This document shows, piece after piece, positions 34,474-42,498 of a stretch of 64,000 nucleotides of DNA (position 1 is the first letter of the stretch; the number at the start of each line of letters is the position of its first letter). The notes under the pieces are model-generated. The model was not told the origin of the DNA and made no database searches. It worked only from the letters and a program-made list of their open reading frames with translations. Source of the DNA: an uncultured Clostridia bacterium (GTDB lineage: Bacteria > Bacillota > Clostridia > Oscillospirales > Ruminococcaceae); the NCBI GenBank assembly GCA_947624375.1, contig CANQKD010000007.1:1-64000 (forward strand), read 5' to 3'. The position numbers and the translations under genes were made by a program.

Positions 34474-35757
34474 ATGAGCAAGAAGCAGAAAAGGGTACTT
34501 ATAATAACCGCTGTTACGCTTTTAGTTGCTTTGGCTATAGTTGCAACTGTTTTGATAGTGGTAAAATATAACGAAAAGAAAAATGCTTTGCTAGAAGGAT
34601 ATGTAACTTTAGAGCAGCTGAAAAAGTCTGTTATACCAGAAAAGACATATGATAATCTTGATCTTTCACACGCCGTTTTGAATATGCCTCAGTTTGATGA
34701 TATTTATGATATAAAGTGGCAGAAAAACCTGACTCACGATAAAGAACAGTACATGGAAAGCTGTACTAAGATGAGTCAGGATATTTTATCTATGATGGAA
34801 CAGCATGGGGTCGACAGGTCTGATATCATTGCTGTTGACTATCATTTAAATGAGTCGCCGGACTTAACGCCTTTATATGATGATATGGGGTTTGCAGTCA
34901 TAAATTACTTTAATCGTAATGAAAATGACTCTCTTATATCCGGTGTTGTGGATTGTGATGACAGCGGTTCGATCATGGCATCTTTTGATAATCCACCGGA
35001 AGATGCGCCATATGAAGTGATAAGAAAGACAATACGCTTAGACCTTGGTGAGCAGCCTGACGACAAGATGTACAGGACTATGGACGGCGAAATGAGCGTA
35101 AAACAAGCTGTTGAACTGGCGCAGAAGTATGCTGATAAATACTCGGAATATGTAGGCGGAGAGGCGGTGCCGGCTTATGTATATGTAAAACAGTTTGCGC
35201 AGGAGAATCAGCCGCCGACAGATGAGACGGTAGATAACAAAAATCCGTATTGTTTTACAGTTGTGTTTAATAAGGTATATGAGGGCGTGCCGTTTTTCAG
35301 CAACGGTTTTCAGCAGCATATGACAGAAGATGATGAGGGTGAATATATTTTTCGTCAGCCGCAAATGGTAATAACGATAGCCGAAAAAGACTGCTATAAT
35401 ACGTTTGAATCGCTCAACGGCTACCCTGTTTTGGAGGCTGTAAAGCACGAAGAAAACAAATACATATCATTGCAGACGGCTTGCGACAAAATAAGCGAGT
35501 TGTTCGCACCGCGCAGTGAGCACGTGATAGACGAAATATCGTTTAATTATGCGCTTGAGTATAAGTTTGGTGATGAGGACGGCAGCATACATCAGGCTAT
35601 GCCATGCTGGTGTTTTTCGGTTTATGACTCTGATCCGTCAGTTTCAATGATAGAAGATACGATATATGTTGATGCTGTGACGGGTGATGTGTATTTCAAG
35701 ACGGAAGAAAGTGCGGGGTATTTTAAGAGCGAGGAGACGGACGAATACATAAAGTAA
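34474..35757 (+). CDS. Membrane-anchored protein of unknown function, paralogue 1
   Basis: 427 residues. One N-terminal transmembrane helix (about 7-30) and a large outer domain. I recognise no family. Shared with the next gene are LPxKTYDNLDLS..LNMPQFDDIYDI, LDLGEQPDDKMYRT, GEMSVKQAVELAQ, VYEGVPFFSNG, AVKHEENKYISLQTACDKIS and YVDAVTGDVYF. PepSY-like or propeptide-type repeats are conceivable from the DAVTGDV ending but not shown. The start follows GGGAGGTGC. Arose by tandem duplication with its promoter. Confidence 0.75.
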   Translation: MSKKQKRVLIITAVTLLVALAIVATVLIVVKYNEKKNALLEGYVTLEQLKKSVIPEKTYDNLDLSHAVLNMPQFDDIYDIKWQKNLTHDKEQYMESCTKMSQDILSMMEQHGVDRSDIIAVDYHLNESPDLTPLYDDMGFAVINYFNRNENDSLISGVVDCDDSGSIMASFDNPPEDAPYEVIRKTIRLDLGEQPDDKMYRTMDGEMSVKQAVELAQKYADKYSEYVGGEAVPAYVYVKQFAQENQPPTDETVDNKNPYCFTVVFNKVYEGVPFFSNGFQQHMTEDDEGEYIFRQPQMVITIAEKDCYNTFESLNGYPVLEAVKHEENKYISLQTACDKISELFAPRSEHVIDEISFNYALEYKFGDEDGSIHQAMPCWCFSVYDSDPSVSMIEDTIYVDAVTGDVYFKTEESAGYFKSEETDEYIK

Positions 35758-35767
35758 TTTTCACATA

Positions 35768-35798
35768 TAAAAGGCGCAGAGATACTGTGCCTTTTTTG
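35768..35798 (+). terminator. Rho-independent terminator
   Basis: AAAAGGC(G)CAG pairs with CTGTGCCTTTT, followed by TTG; separates the two paralogues. Confidence 0.75.
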
Positions 35799-35846
35799 TT
35801 GTGTATATTATACAAAATTATGGCGGAAAATTCTATAAAAAAAGGA

Positions 35847-35874
35847 TTGACCGACTAAGAATATGTGCTATAAT
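35847..35874 (+). promoter_or_regulatory. Sigma-A promoter, second duplicated gene
   Basis: TTGACC at 35847-35852 and TATAAT at 35869-35874, 16-bp spacer; a copy of the promoter at 34398. Confidence 0.75.
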
Positions 35875-35921
35875 AAAACTAAAGATAATATTGCGACAAT
35901 TTTTTGGGGGGGTGCACGGCT

Positions 35922-37223
35922 ATGAGCAAGAAGCAAAAACGGATAATTACAATAACCGCTGTTACGCTTTTGATCGCGGCGGTGATAGTGGCTGCTGTTC
36001 TGACGGTGGTAAAAATAAGCGAGAAGAAACGCGCTGCCAAAGAAATATATGTAACTGCGGAGCAGCTGAAAGAGACCAAATTACCCGATAAAACTTATGA
36101 TAATCTTGATCTTTCAAACGCTGCTTTGAATATGCCGCAGTTTGATGATATTTATGATATACAGTGGTCGCTGAATGATAATTACACCGAGGAAGAATGT
36201 ATTACACTATGCGATGAAATAGGGCAAAAGGTCTGGTCGGGGTTAGAACAGCGCGGCATGGATATGTCAAAAGTTGTCTGCCTTGATGATTATGAGAATG
36301 AACTGCCTGACAGAAAACCGCGTTTCGATAAAGTAGGGGCTTCAATTTCTTTTGAGAGTACAGACAAGCCGGACGGTATGTATAGGACTACCTACGGATT
36401 TGCGGTTTTTGATACCAACGGAACTATGCAGATGTATTGTTATCCGCCGAGCAGACCGCAGATGCAATATAGTATAAGAAAGATAATACGCCTTGACCTC
36501 GGCGAGCAGCCTGACGACAAGATGTACAGAACTGTTGACGGCGAAATGAGCGTAAAGCAGGCAATAGAGCTGGCACAGCAGGAGGCGGAAAACTATTCGC
36601 AATACATAGTCGGAGAAGTGAGACCTGCATATGTATATGTATATCAGTATGATGAAGGCTACTCTGATCTGCCGGACGAGATAATTGACGAGGACAACGG
36701 CAACCCGTATTTTTTCGATGTATACTTTGACAAGGTATACGAAGGTATTCCGTTTTTCAGCAACGGTATGGTGCAGTATATGGCTGAGGCGGAAAGAGGA
36801 ATGGGCGATATTATTATTCGTCAGCCGCAGATGTTTATAGAAATAGGCGAAAAGAGCGGCGCATGGATAGTTGAAACGGTTTGCGGCTACCCTGTTGAAA
36901 AGGCTGTAAAGCACGAAGAAAACAAATACTTATCGTTGCAGACGGCTTGCGACAAAATAAGCGATCTGTTCGCGCCGGGATATGAAATTGCGGTAGATGA
37001 GATATCGTTCAAATATGCGCTGAAATTTTTGTTTGCCGATGAGGTCGGCAGCAAGCATCAGGCTTTGCCGTGCTGGTGCTTTTCGGTATACGGACCGCCC
37101 GGAAGTTCCATAATGATGGAAAACACGATATATGTTGATGCTGTGACAGGTACGGTATATTTTATGCCCGAGGGCAGTGTGGGGTATTACAGCAGCGATG
37201 AGACGGATATGTATATAAATTAG
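35922..37223 (+). CDS. Membrane-anchored protein of unknown function, paralogue 2
   Basis: 433 residues, colinear with the preceding gene: TM helix at about 7-30 and the same conserved blocks (QPDDKMYRTVDGEMSVKQAIELAQ, VYEGIPFFSNGMVQYM, YPVEKAVKHEENKYLSLQTACDKIS, YVDAVTGTVYF). The two diverge most at residues about 95-180. Its ribosome site is GGGGGGTGC rather than GGGAGGTGC, so translation may be weaker. Function unknown. Confidence 0.75.
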   Translation: MSKKQKRIITITAVTLLIAAVIVAAVLTVVKISEKKRAAKEIYVTAEQLKETKLPDKTYDNLDLSNAALNMPQFDDIYDIQWSLNDNYTEEECITLCDEIGQKVWSGLEQRGMDMSKVVCLDDYENELPDRKPRFDKVGASISFESTDKPDGMYRTTYGFAVFDTNGTMQMYCYPPSRPQMQYSIRKIIRLDLGEQPDDKMYRTVDGEMSVKQAIELAQQEAENYSQYIVGEVRPAYVYVYQYDEGYSDLPDEIIDEDNGNPYFFDVYFDKVYEGIPFFSNGMVQYMAEAERGMGDIIIRQPQMFIEIGEKSGAWIVETVCGYPVEKAVKHEENKYLSLQTACDKISDLFAPGYEIAVDEISFKYALKFLFADEVGSKHQALPCWCFSVYGPPGSSIMMENTIYVDAVTGTVYFMPEGSVGYYSSDETDMYIN

Positions 37224-37238
37224 CGAAACAGGGCAAAT

Positions 37239-37270
37239 AAAAAGGCATGGAAAATTCCGTGCCTTTTATT
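37239..37270. terminator. Bidirectional terminator
   Basis: AAAAGGCATGG / CCGTGCCTTTT stem with AT-rich flanks on both sides, placed between the convergent paralogue 2 and yafQ genes. Confidence 0.75.
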
Positions 37271-37553
37271 ATCTGAACAGGTCGCTGTGGGTGTCGGTCC
37301 TTAAAAGCGTGAGCACAAGGACATCTTTGGTTATGCGATACACCAAAAGCCAGTCGGGTTCGATGTGACATTCTCTGACGTCTTTGTATTCGCACGAGTT
37401 TACAAGCGCATGGTCGCGGTATTCTTTCGGCAGGCTTTCGCCGCTTGCAAGCAGCCCGATAACTTTCTTTAGTTTGCCGATATTGCAGCCTCGCTTGACG
37501 GCAAGTTTGTAGTCCTTTACAAAACTTTTGGTTCGTTGTATCTCGTACTTCAT
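37269..37553 (-). CDS. yafQ: YafQ-family mRNA interferase toxin
   Basis: 94 residues, the full family length. RelE-fold toxins of this group cut mRNA on the ribosome. The conserved RDHALVNSCEYKDVRECHIEPDWLLVY and the C-terminal RTDTHSDLF with its catalytic histidine are intact. The start overlaps the antitoxin stop (ATGA), the usual order for dinJ-yafQ. Confidence 0.92.
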   Translation of the reverse strand: MKYEIQRTKSFVKDYKLAVKRGCNIGKLKKVIGLLASGESLPKEYRDHALVNSCEYKDVRECHIEPDWLLVYRITKDVLVLTLLRTDTHSDLFR

Positions 37554-37852
37554 TGGGCGTCCAGATCCTCAAAAAGCGCTTCGACAGTTGAAAAGCGCGG
37601 CGCGGTGGGGTCGGTAAGCATACTCTCGCTCTCTGCTATGGCTTTCAAAGTTTCGTCATTTGGCTCGCTGAGGCGTACTTCAAACGGAAAGCCCCTTGAA
37701 TAGATTGCCTGCCGCAAAAATATATTCACAGCTGTGCTCATATCTACGCCGAGGGCTGAAAAGACCTCCTGCGCGGCTTTTTTGACTTTGGAATTTGTGC
37801 GTATCATAAGATTTGTATCATTTTTAGCATTTTTAGCATTATTAGCAGACAT
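37550..37852 (-). CDS. dinJ: DinJ/RelB-family antitoxin
   Basis: 100 residues. An N-terminal ribbon-helix-helix (NLMIRTNSKVKKAAQEVFSALGVDMSTAVNIFLRQ) binds DNA, and the C-terminal tail neutralises YafQ. An unusual N-terminal extension of Asn-Ala-Lys repeats is coded by 9-bp DNA repeats. The start at 37852 is chosen because AAAGGAG sits ahead of it; an upstream ATG lies inside the promoter. Confidence 0.9.
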   Translation of the reverse strand: MSANNAKNAKNDTNLMIRTNSKVKKAAQEVFSALGVDMSTAVNIFLRQAIYSRGFPFEVRLSEPNDETLKAIAESESMLTDPTAPRFSTVEALFEDLDAQ

Positions 37853-37873
37853 ATTATCACGCTCCTTTATTAT

Positions 37874-37902
37874 ATTATACAACATTTTATTGCTTTTGTA
37901 AA
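37874..37902 (-). promoter_or_regulatory. Promoter of the dinJ-yafQ operon
   Basis: Minus strand TTTACA (37897-37902), 17 bp, TATAAT (37874-37879). The -10 lies within a TTGTATAATATAATA tract that may include the autoregulatory operator. Confidence 0.7.
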
Positions 37903-37919
37903 TACATCTGCAATATTTT

Positions 37920-38432
37920 TTAGGTATTTTTATTCCTGTTTGCGAGAAGCTGTGCTGTTATGCCTGTGAGCAGACCTGTGAACACCGAAAAGAACGTTAG
38001 CACGGCGAGGTAGGTAAACACATACACAGAGCGGTAAAGCACCGCCGCGGCGCACAGCTGACCCACGCCGTGAAGCACAGCGCCCAGCACCCCTGCGAAC
38101 CATACGTTTTGAAAGCGCGAGAGGCGCAGAAATACCGCCATGGCTATATATGCCAGCGCGCCGCCGCACAGCGAGTAGAAAAACGACACCGCCTGCCCTG
38201 CGAAAATACTGCCGAGCAATATTCGCACCGCTAAGACCGCGAGGGCATCGGCAGGGGAAAAGGTACAGAGCATATATAGCGTTATGACGTTTGAAAGCCC
38301 GAGTTTAAGCCCCGGGACGGCTATTGGCAGGGGTATTTGCGCTTCGATAGTGAAAATGATAAGCGCAAATGCTGACATCAGCGCGAGAACGCACAGCCTT
38401 TGTGTTTTGCTGTGGAAGCTAAACCTGCGCAT
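37920..38432 (-). CDS. Gx transporter family membrane protein (PF07456 type)
   Basis: 170 residues with about five TM helices. The family signature is clear: PLPIAVPGLKLGLSNVITLY and GSIFAGQAVSFFYSLCGG. These proteins, once called heptaprenyl diphosphate synthase component I, resemble ECF-type substrate-binding components and frequently sit next to NusG-II proteins and flavin/Rnf-type redox genes. It overlaps the NusG-II gene by 14 bp, so it belongs to the same operon. Substrate unknown. Confidence 0.85.
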   Translation of the reverse strand: MRRFSFHSKTQRLCVLALMSAFALIIFTIEAQIPLPIAVPGLKLGLSNVITLYMLCTFSPADALAVLAVRILLGSIFAGQAVSFFYSLCGGALAYIAMAVFLRLSRFQNVWFAGVLGAVLHGVGQLCAAAVLYRSVYVFTYLAVLTFFSVFTGLLTGITAQLLANRNKNT

Positions 38433-38802
38433 CTACAGCACCCCCGTTCTCATCGCGGACGACTATCATCAGACCGTGCGGCACGCAGATAACAGGCACC
38501 ATGCCGTCGCCGATAAAGCCCGTTTTTACGCAGGTCTTGTCGGGGCAGTCGGCAGAGGTGACGCCTATTTTGCCGCTGTGGACTTCTACTGTATTAGTAC
38601 CTTCCTCACAGGAAATTTCTATGGTATACGGCTGCTGAACGGCGTTCAGATCAATGGTATACAGCAGTTTGTCGTCTTGATAGATATATGCGATCTTACC
38701 GGTGTTTTTTCTGTTATATGAATAGTACGCCGCCGCGCCGCTGAGCAAAAGCAAAAGCAGTGTTACGGCGGCGAGTATTACAAAGCTTCGGTGTTTTTTC
38801 AT
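38419..38802 (-). CDS. NusG domain II (PF07009-type) membrane-anchored protein
   Basis: 127 residues. One N-terminal TM helix (about 7-27) and an outer domain of the NusG-II type with the family's SADCPDKTCVKTG motif, in which two cysteines are four apart and may form a disulfide or bind a cofactor. Despite the name it is an exported protein, not a transcription factor. It is paired with the Gx transporter here as in many Clostridia. It follows the binding-protein gene by 9 bp. Confidence 0.88.
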   Translation of the reverse strand: MKKHRSFVILAAVTLLLLLLSGAAAYYSYNRKNTGKIAYIYQDDKLLYTIDLNAVQQPYTIEISCEEGTNTVEVHSGKIGVTSADCPDKTCVKTGFIGDGMVPVICVPHGLMIVVRDENGGAVDAQV

Positions 38803-38811
38803 GTGCCTTAT

Positions 38812-40026
38812 TTAAAATGCGCTTGCCTGCGATACGGGCGCGAATATCTTCTCTGCCTGATCGTCGGTAAGGTCGATGCCGAAAAGCTCTTTGTAGTAGT
38901 CTTTTGTTTCCTGCGTGATGTCTATATCTTCAAACAGCTCTGGGTAGGCGGTCTTGGCAAGCCACATCAGCGTTATCGGGGTATCTATTCCCGCGGTGTA
39001 GGAGCGGTACATACCCAGTGGCATTTTGTAGACCTGCTTGTTCTTTACCGCCGAAATGCCCGACCAGTCAAACGCGCCGACGGTGTTATTATACAGGTCA
39101 TCAGGCTGGGCGGAGTTGAAGTTGGTTATAAATATCATAGAGGGATCCCACGCGTAGACCTGCTCGAGATCTACTGCTGTGGAATAGGCTGTCTCCATTT
39201 CCTCGCCGACGTTTACCGCGCCTATGGCATCAGCCCACCACTGACCGAAAAACAGCTTGCCGGATGTGGTTATGCTGCTCTCGCTGTACTGGAAGAGGAA
39301 GAAGACTCTTTCTTTTTCGCTTTCGGGGAGATCTTTAACGCGCTGCTGCACCATGTCGTAGATCTCGGAGCTGTACTGCTTGGTGATCTCGGCTTTGTCA
39401 TTTTCGGGGAAGATCTCGCTGAGCAGGGCTATCCAGTTATCGAGCGTTTCAATGGCGTTATACTGCCATTTTGCAGCAGAAACCGCAACGCCGGGAATGT
39501 TTGCTTTGTCAAGCTCCTCTTTTATGCCCTCGGTCTCGGCGCTGTAGAAAACAACATCGGGCTCGAGCTTTATTACTTCTTCTATATTTATCGTTGTGCC
39601 GTCTATAAAGCCCGTTTTGGCGCTGAGTATTTCGGGGTACAGTTCGCTGAGAAGGCTGTTTTGTGCGGCTGTCATGCTGGGCTGGGCTATACCCACCAGC
39701 TTGTCGGCGCTGTCAAAAAATACAGAGAGCACCGAGGGCAGGGGGTATATGTCGGCAACGACTATGCGCTCTATCTTTTTGGGAAGCGTTACAGTGTTGC
39801 CTGCGTGGTCGGTTATGGTTATGGTGTCGCCGTCGGACTGGGTGTCTTCGCTGCTCTGTGTGGTCTCACTGGTTTCATCTGTAACTGCCAATGATGATGT
39901 TGTGTCGGAAGCCACGGCAGACTGTGAAGAGTCACTTGCTCCGCAGGCTGCTGCCGACAGGCAGATCGCTGCACAAAGCGCACCTGCCAGAGCTTTTTTA
40001 AGTTTTGTGATGATGTTTGTTTTCAT
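38812..40026 (-). CDS. ABC importer substrate-binding lipoprotein (FecB/BtuF type)
   Basis: 404 residues. Lipoprotein signal with lipobox AAAC, a Ser/Thr-rich spacer (about 30-68), then a class III periplasmic-binding fold (ITDHAGNTVTLPKKIERIVV, EEVIKLEPDVVF, TSGKLFFGQWWADAIGA, NKQVYKMP). The family binds ferric siderophores, haem, cobalamin or other metal chelates; the ligand is not predictable here. The ATG at 40026 is preferred over a GTG three codons earlier because AGGAG is 8 nt upstream. It lies 14 bp after the NifD-like gene. Confidence 0.92.
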   Translation of the reverse strand: MKTNIITKLKKALAGALCAAICLSAAACGASDSSQSAVASDTTSSLAVTDETSETTQSSEDTQSDGDTITITDHAGNTVTLPKKIERIVVADIYPLPSVLSVFFDSADKLVGIAQPSMTAAQNSLLSELYPEILSAKTGFIDGTTINIEEVIKLEPDVVFYSAETEGIKEELDKANIPGVAVSAAKWQYNAIETLDNWIALLSEIFPENDKAEITKQYSSEIYDMVQQRVKDLPESEKERVFFLFQYSESSITTSGKLFFGQWWADAIGAVNVGEEMETAYSTAVDLEQVYAWDPSMIFITNFNSAQPDDLYNNTVGAFDWSGISAVKNKQVYKMPLGMYRSYTAGIDTPITLMWLAKTAYPELFEDIDITQETKDYYKELFGIDLTDDQAEKIFAPVSQASAF

Positions 40027-40040
40027 AGTTTTCACTCCTG

Positions 40041-41177
40041 TTATATATTGAATGGTATTCTGGTGACGAGGTCGGGGGCTTGGGCGCTGAACATTCTGCC
40101 TGAAAAGCCCTCATGCGCAAGTGGAATAAAGTTTGTACAGTTTTGCACTAGCGGCTGGTAGAGCGGATCGGCTATCAGTACATCATAATTCTGCACTAAG
40201 TTTCGCAGGTTTTCTTCGCCGCTCATGAGTGTGCCGCTTCTTAAAAGCTCACTGTCAAACTCGGTAGGGATAGCAGCATCTGCGCCTAAAGCACTGGCAA
40301 GGCTCTCGCAGGTAACGCCCTCGCCGATGAGCAGAATTTTCTTGTCGGCGCGAGTGTGTTTTTCATACGCTATGCGGCTTTCGCCGTCTTTGAAGCTTTG
40401 GCGGAGGGAAGAAACGATCGCTTCGTTCAGACCTTTTATCGGTCTGCCGACGATGTAGGGAATGCCGTATTCTCGCTGCATTATTTTTGCGGCTTTAAGA
40501 CCGCCATACGATACTACAAGATTCGCCCACGCGGCTGACGAGCACATGATATTATGCAAACTGTCGCCCATTGCCCACACGCTTTGCACTGCTATGCCGC
40601 TTTCTTTCAGCATGGTGCGCATACTGCGAATTTGGGTGTAACAGTCCTCGCCTGAAAAATCAAGCGGGGTCGCGCCGAGAATGTTTATAGACGGCTCTTT
40701 GGTTTTTTCACGCGGCTTCATGTGGTGGGCGAACCGCTCCGCGAGGGAGGCGTAAGCCATTTCAACACCCGAAACATAGGTATTCATGCCGTTGGTGGCA
40801 AAGCCGAAGGTGGGCAGGGCGGTGCGGCGCTCTATCTCCTTTGCGACTGCCGCGAAATCGGTGCCCGTCATCATCGGAATGGGCGTGCCTGCGATGGCGA
40901 TGAAGCTGGGCGAGAGCTGTTTGGCGGCATCGGTAACGTCGCTGATGAGTTTTTCGTCGTCGCCCATTATCGCCTCGTGTTCCGTCAGCCCCGAAATGAA
41001 AATGAAGCTGTCAAAGTCATACCAGCGCGGTTCATCGTGGGTGGAGTAGGTGGAGTTGCAGCCCGAGGCATCGTGCATGACGACCATGCCGCCGAGTTCG
41101 AAAAGCGCGCTGCACACGCCTGAGGAGTCGGAGGCATAGGTTGAAATTGACCTTGCTATCTGTTCAGCATACGCCAT
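40041..41177 (-). CDS. Nitrogenase component 1-like protein, NifD-like partner
   Basis: 378 residues, shorter than true NifD. PF00148-type fold: VCSALFELGGMVVMHDASGCNSTY, FIFISGLTEHEAIMGDDEKL, SYGGLKAAKIMQREYGIPY and ADPLYQPL. Cys22 and Cys40 match the first two P-cluster ligands; the third position reads IAGTPIP with no cysteine. It would pair with the NifK-like protein and accept electrons from the NifH-like protein. It lacks the FeMo-co ligand context of NifD, so nitrogen fixation is unlikely. It overlaps the upstream gene by 14 bp. Confidence 0.88.
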   Translation of the reverse strand: MAYAEQIARSISTYASDSSGVCSALFELGGMVVMHDASGCNSTYSTHDEPRWYDFDSFIFISGLTEHEAIMGDDEKLISDVTDAAKQLSPSFIAIAGTPIPMMTGTDFAAVAKEIERRTALPTFGFATNGMNTYVSGVEMAYASLAERFAHHMKPREKTKEPSINILGATPLDFSGEDCYTQIRSMRTMLKESGIAVQSVWAMGDSLHNIMCSSAAWANLVVSYGGLKAAKIMQREYGIPYIVGRPIKGLNEAIVSSLRQSFKDGESRIAYEKHTRADKKILLIGEGVTCESLASALGADAAIPTEFDSELLRSGTLMSGEENLRNLVQNYDVLIADPLYQPLVQNCTNFIPLAHEGFSGRMFSAQAPDLVTRIPFNI

Positions 41178-42498
41178 GGCAATTGCACCCCATTCCTTTT
41201 ATTTGTATAAGATTTTTCGTATCTTTTTCATGCTGCCATGCATCTGTTATCATGCCGCAGAGTTTTAATATGCCGCTGTAGCCGTACATTCCGCCGCCTT
41301 GCACTATATTGACAAAATACGGTGATGATGCGAAGTAGGCAGCTTTCTGACCTATTGACAAAGTTTTGCAGCTGCGGCAGCGGTCGAGCTCGCGCATTTT
41401 TACCTGCACGGTGGCACAGACATCAATATTAGGGTAGTTTTTCTGCAAAAATTCAAGGTCGCTCTTTTCGGCGGCTGAGAAGCTGTCGCAGTAAAGCCTC
41501 GTGACGTTTACACCGTGTGTCAGCAGAAGCCGCGCAAGTGAGAGCGGACGAGGTGTGGCGGTGTAGTCTATCTCTACCGGTGCGCCGCCGAGGGTCCGGC
41601 AAACGGTTTCTATCGCTTTATCGCACTTTTCGCGCTCTGCATTATAGTCTTTTTCGGGCAAGCCAAGAAGTGTGCGCAGGGTGTTCAGTGAGGCGGATAT
41701 TTCATCATAATCATAGCTCAGCGGCAGGTAGAGAGCCTTTTGCCCGAGGCGTTTTTCAAGGGCTTCTGCCGCCGCTTTTGCGGAAAGATCAACATAAATA
41801 TTCGCGAAAGCCTGCCCCATGGACTGGTATCCCTCGTAGGTGTCGAAGTCCTGAATTTGAGAGATCGCAGTGCCGCTTTCTTTGGCGATATCGAAAAGCT
41901 CACAGGCTGTGTCTATCTTCAGATCGCTGCCGATGATGTTGAGTTTTTTGGCGCTCTTCTCGCAAGGTTTGATAAGGCTGTAGAGCTGCCGACGCATGGT
42001 CTGGTCGGGATTCAGACCGCTTTTGCGCATAATGGGGTCCATATAGCAGTCGGCGAAATCGATGTGCGGATAGCGTTTGCGCAGGATAGAAAAGCAAAGC
42101 TGAATATCGCAGCCGACAAAATGATGTATGCAGCTGGTGTAGACCAGCACCGCGCGAGGGGTGTAGTCAAGGGTGTCGATTATCTGCGATACGCCGCTTG
42201 TTATCATGTCTTCCATTGTGCCCTCGTAGACGTCGTTTTCTTTTATTTCGATAGTTGAAAAGCGGTGTGAGAAGCCCATTTCGGCTGCGGTAAGAACCAC
42301 ACCTCGCAGGCAGCCCATAGCGCAGATGAAGATCTCGTGCGACTGTGGCAGCAAAAAGCCTGTGTGGACTATGTTCCATGTACCGCGCGCGGCGCAGCTG
42401 TACTCGAGACCGCTTTTGAAGGGCGCAGGGTAGGCGGCTGCGGATATTTTCACGCGCGCGTCGCTGTTGTCCTGTTTTCCGCCAATTCGTATAAGCAT
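41164..42498 (-). CDS. Nitrogenase component 1-like protein, NifK-like partner
   Basis: 444 residues. PF00148-type oxidoreductase subunit. Three cysteines fall where P-cluster ligands lie in NifK: Cys35 (YSCAARGT), Cys63 (CAMGCLRG) and Cys123 (VYTSCIHHFVGCD), with extra Cys59, Cys130 and Cys135 nearby. Further Cys pairs occur in LDRCRSCK and at the very end (GMGCNCHGVC). The start at 42498 follows AGGAGGATC; the longer frame upstream runs into repeats and is not real. Separated from the NifH-like gene by nearly 1 kb of repeats. Confidence 0.88.
   Translation of the reverse strand: MLIRIGGKQDNSDARVKISAAAYPAPFKSGLEYSCAARGTWNIVHTGFLLPQSHEIFICAMGCLRGVVLTAAEMGFSHRFSTIEIKENDVYEGTMEDMITSGVSQIIDTLDYTPRAVLVYTSCIHHFVGCDIQLCFSILRKRYPHIDFADCYMDPIMRKSGLNPDQTMRRQLYSLIKPCEKSAKKLNIIGSDLKIDTACELFDIAKESGTAISQIQDFDTYEGYQSMGQAFANIYVDLSAKAAAEALEKRLGQKALYLPLSYDYDEISASLNTLRTLLGLPEKDYNAEREKCDKAIETVCRTLGGAPVEIDYTATPRPLSLARLLLTHGVNVTRLYCDSFSAAEKSDLEFLQKNYPNIDVCATVQVKMRELDRCRSCKTLSIGQKAAYFASSPYFVNIVQGGGMYGYSGILKLCGMITDAWQHEKDTKNLIQIKGMGCNCHGVC

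Noticed and set aside
38419-38802. NusG transcription factor
   Set aside because: Only a domain-II-like fold is present behind an N-terminal membrane anchor; the NGN domain is absent.
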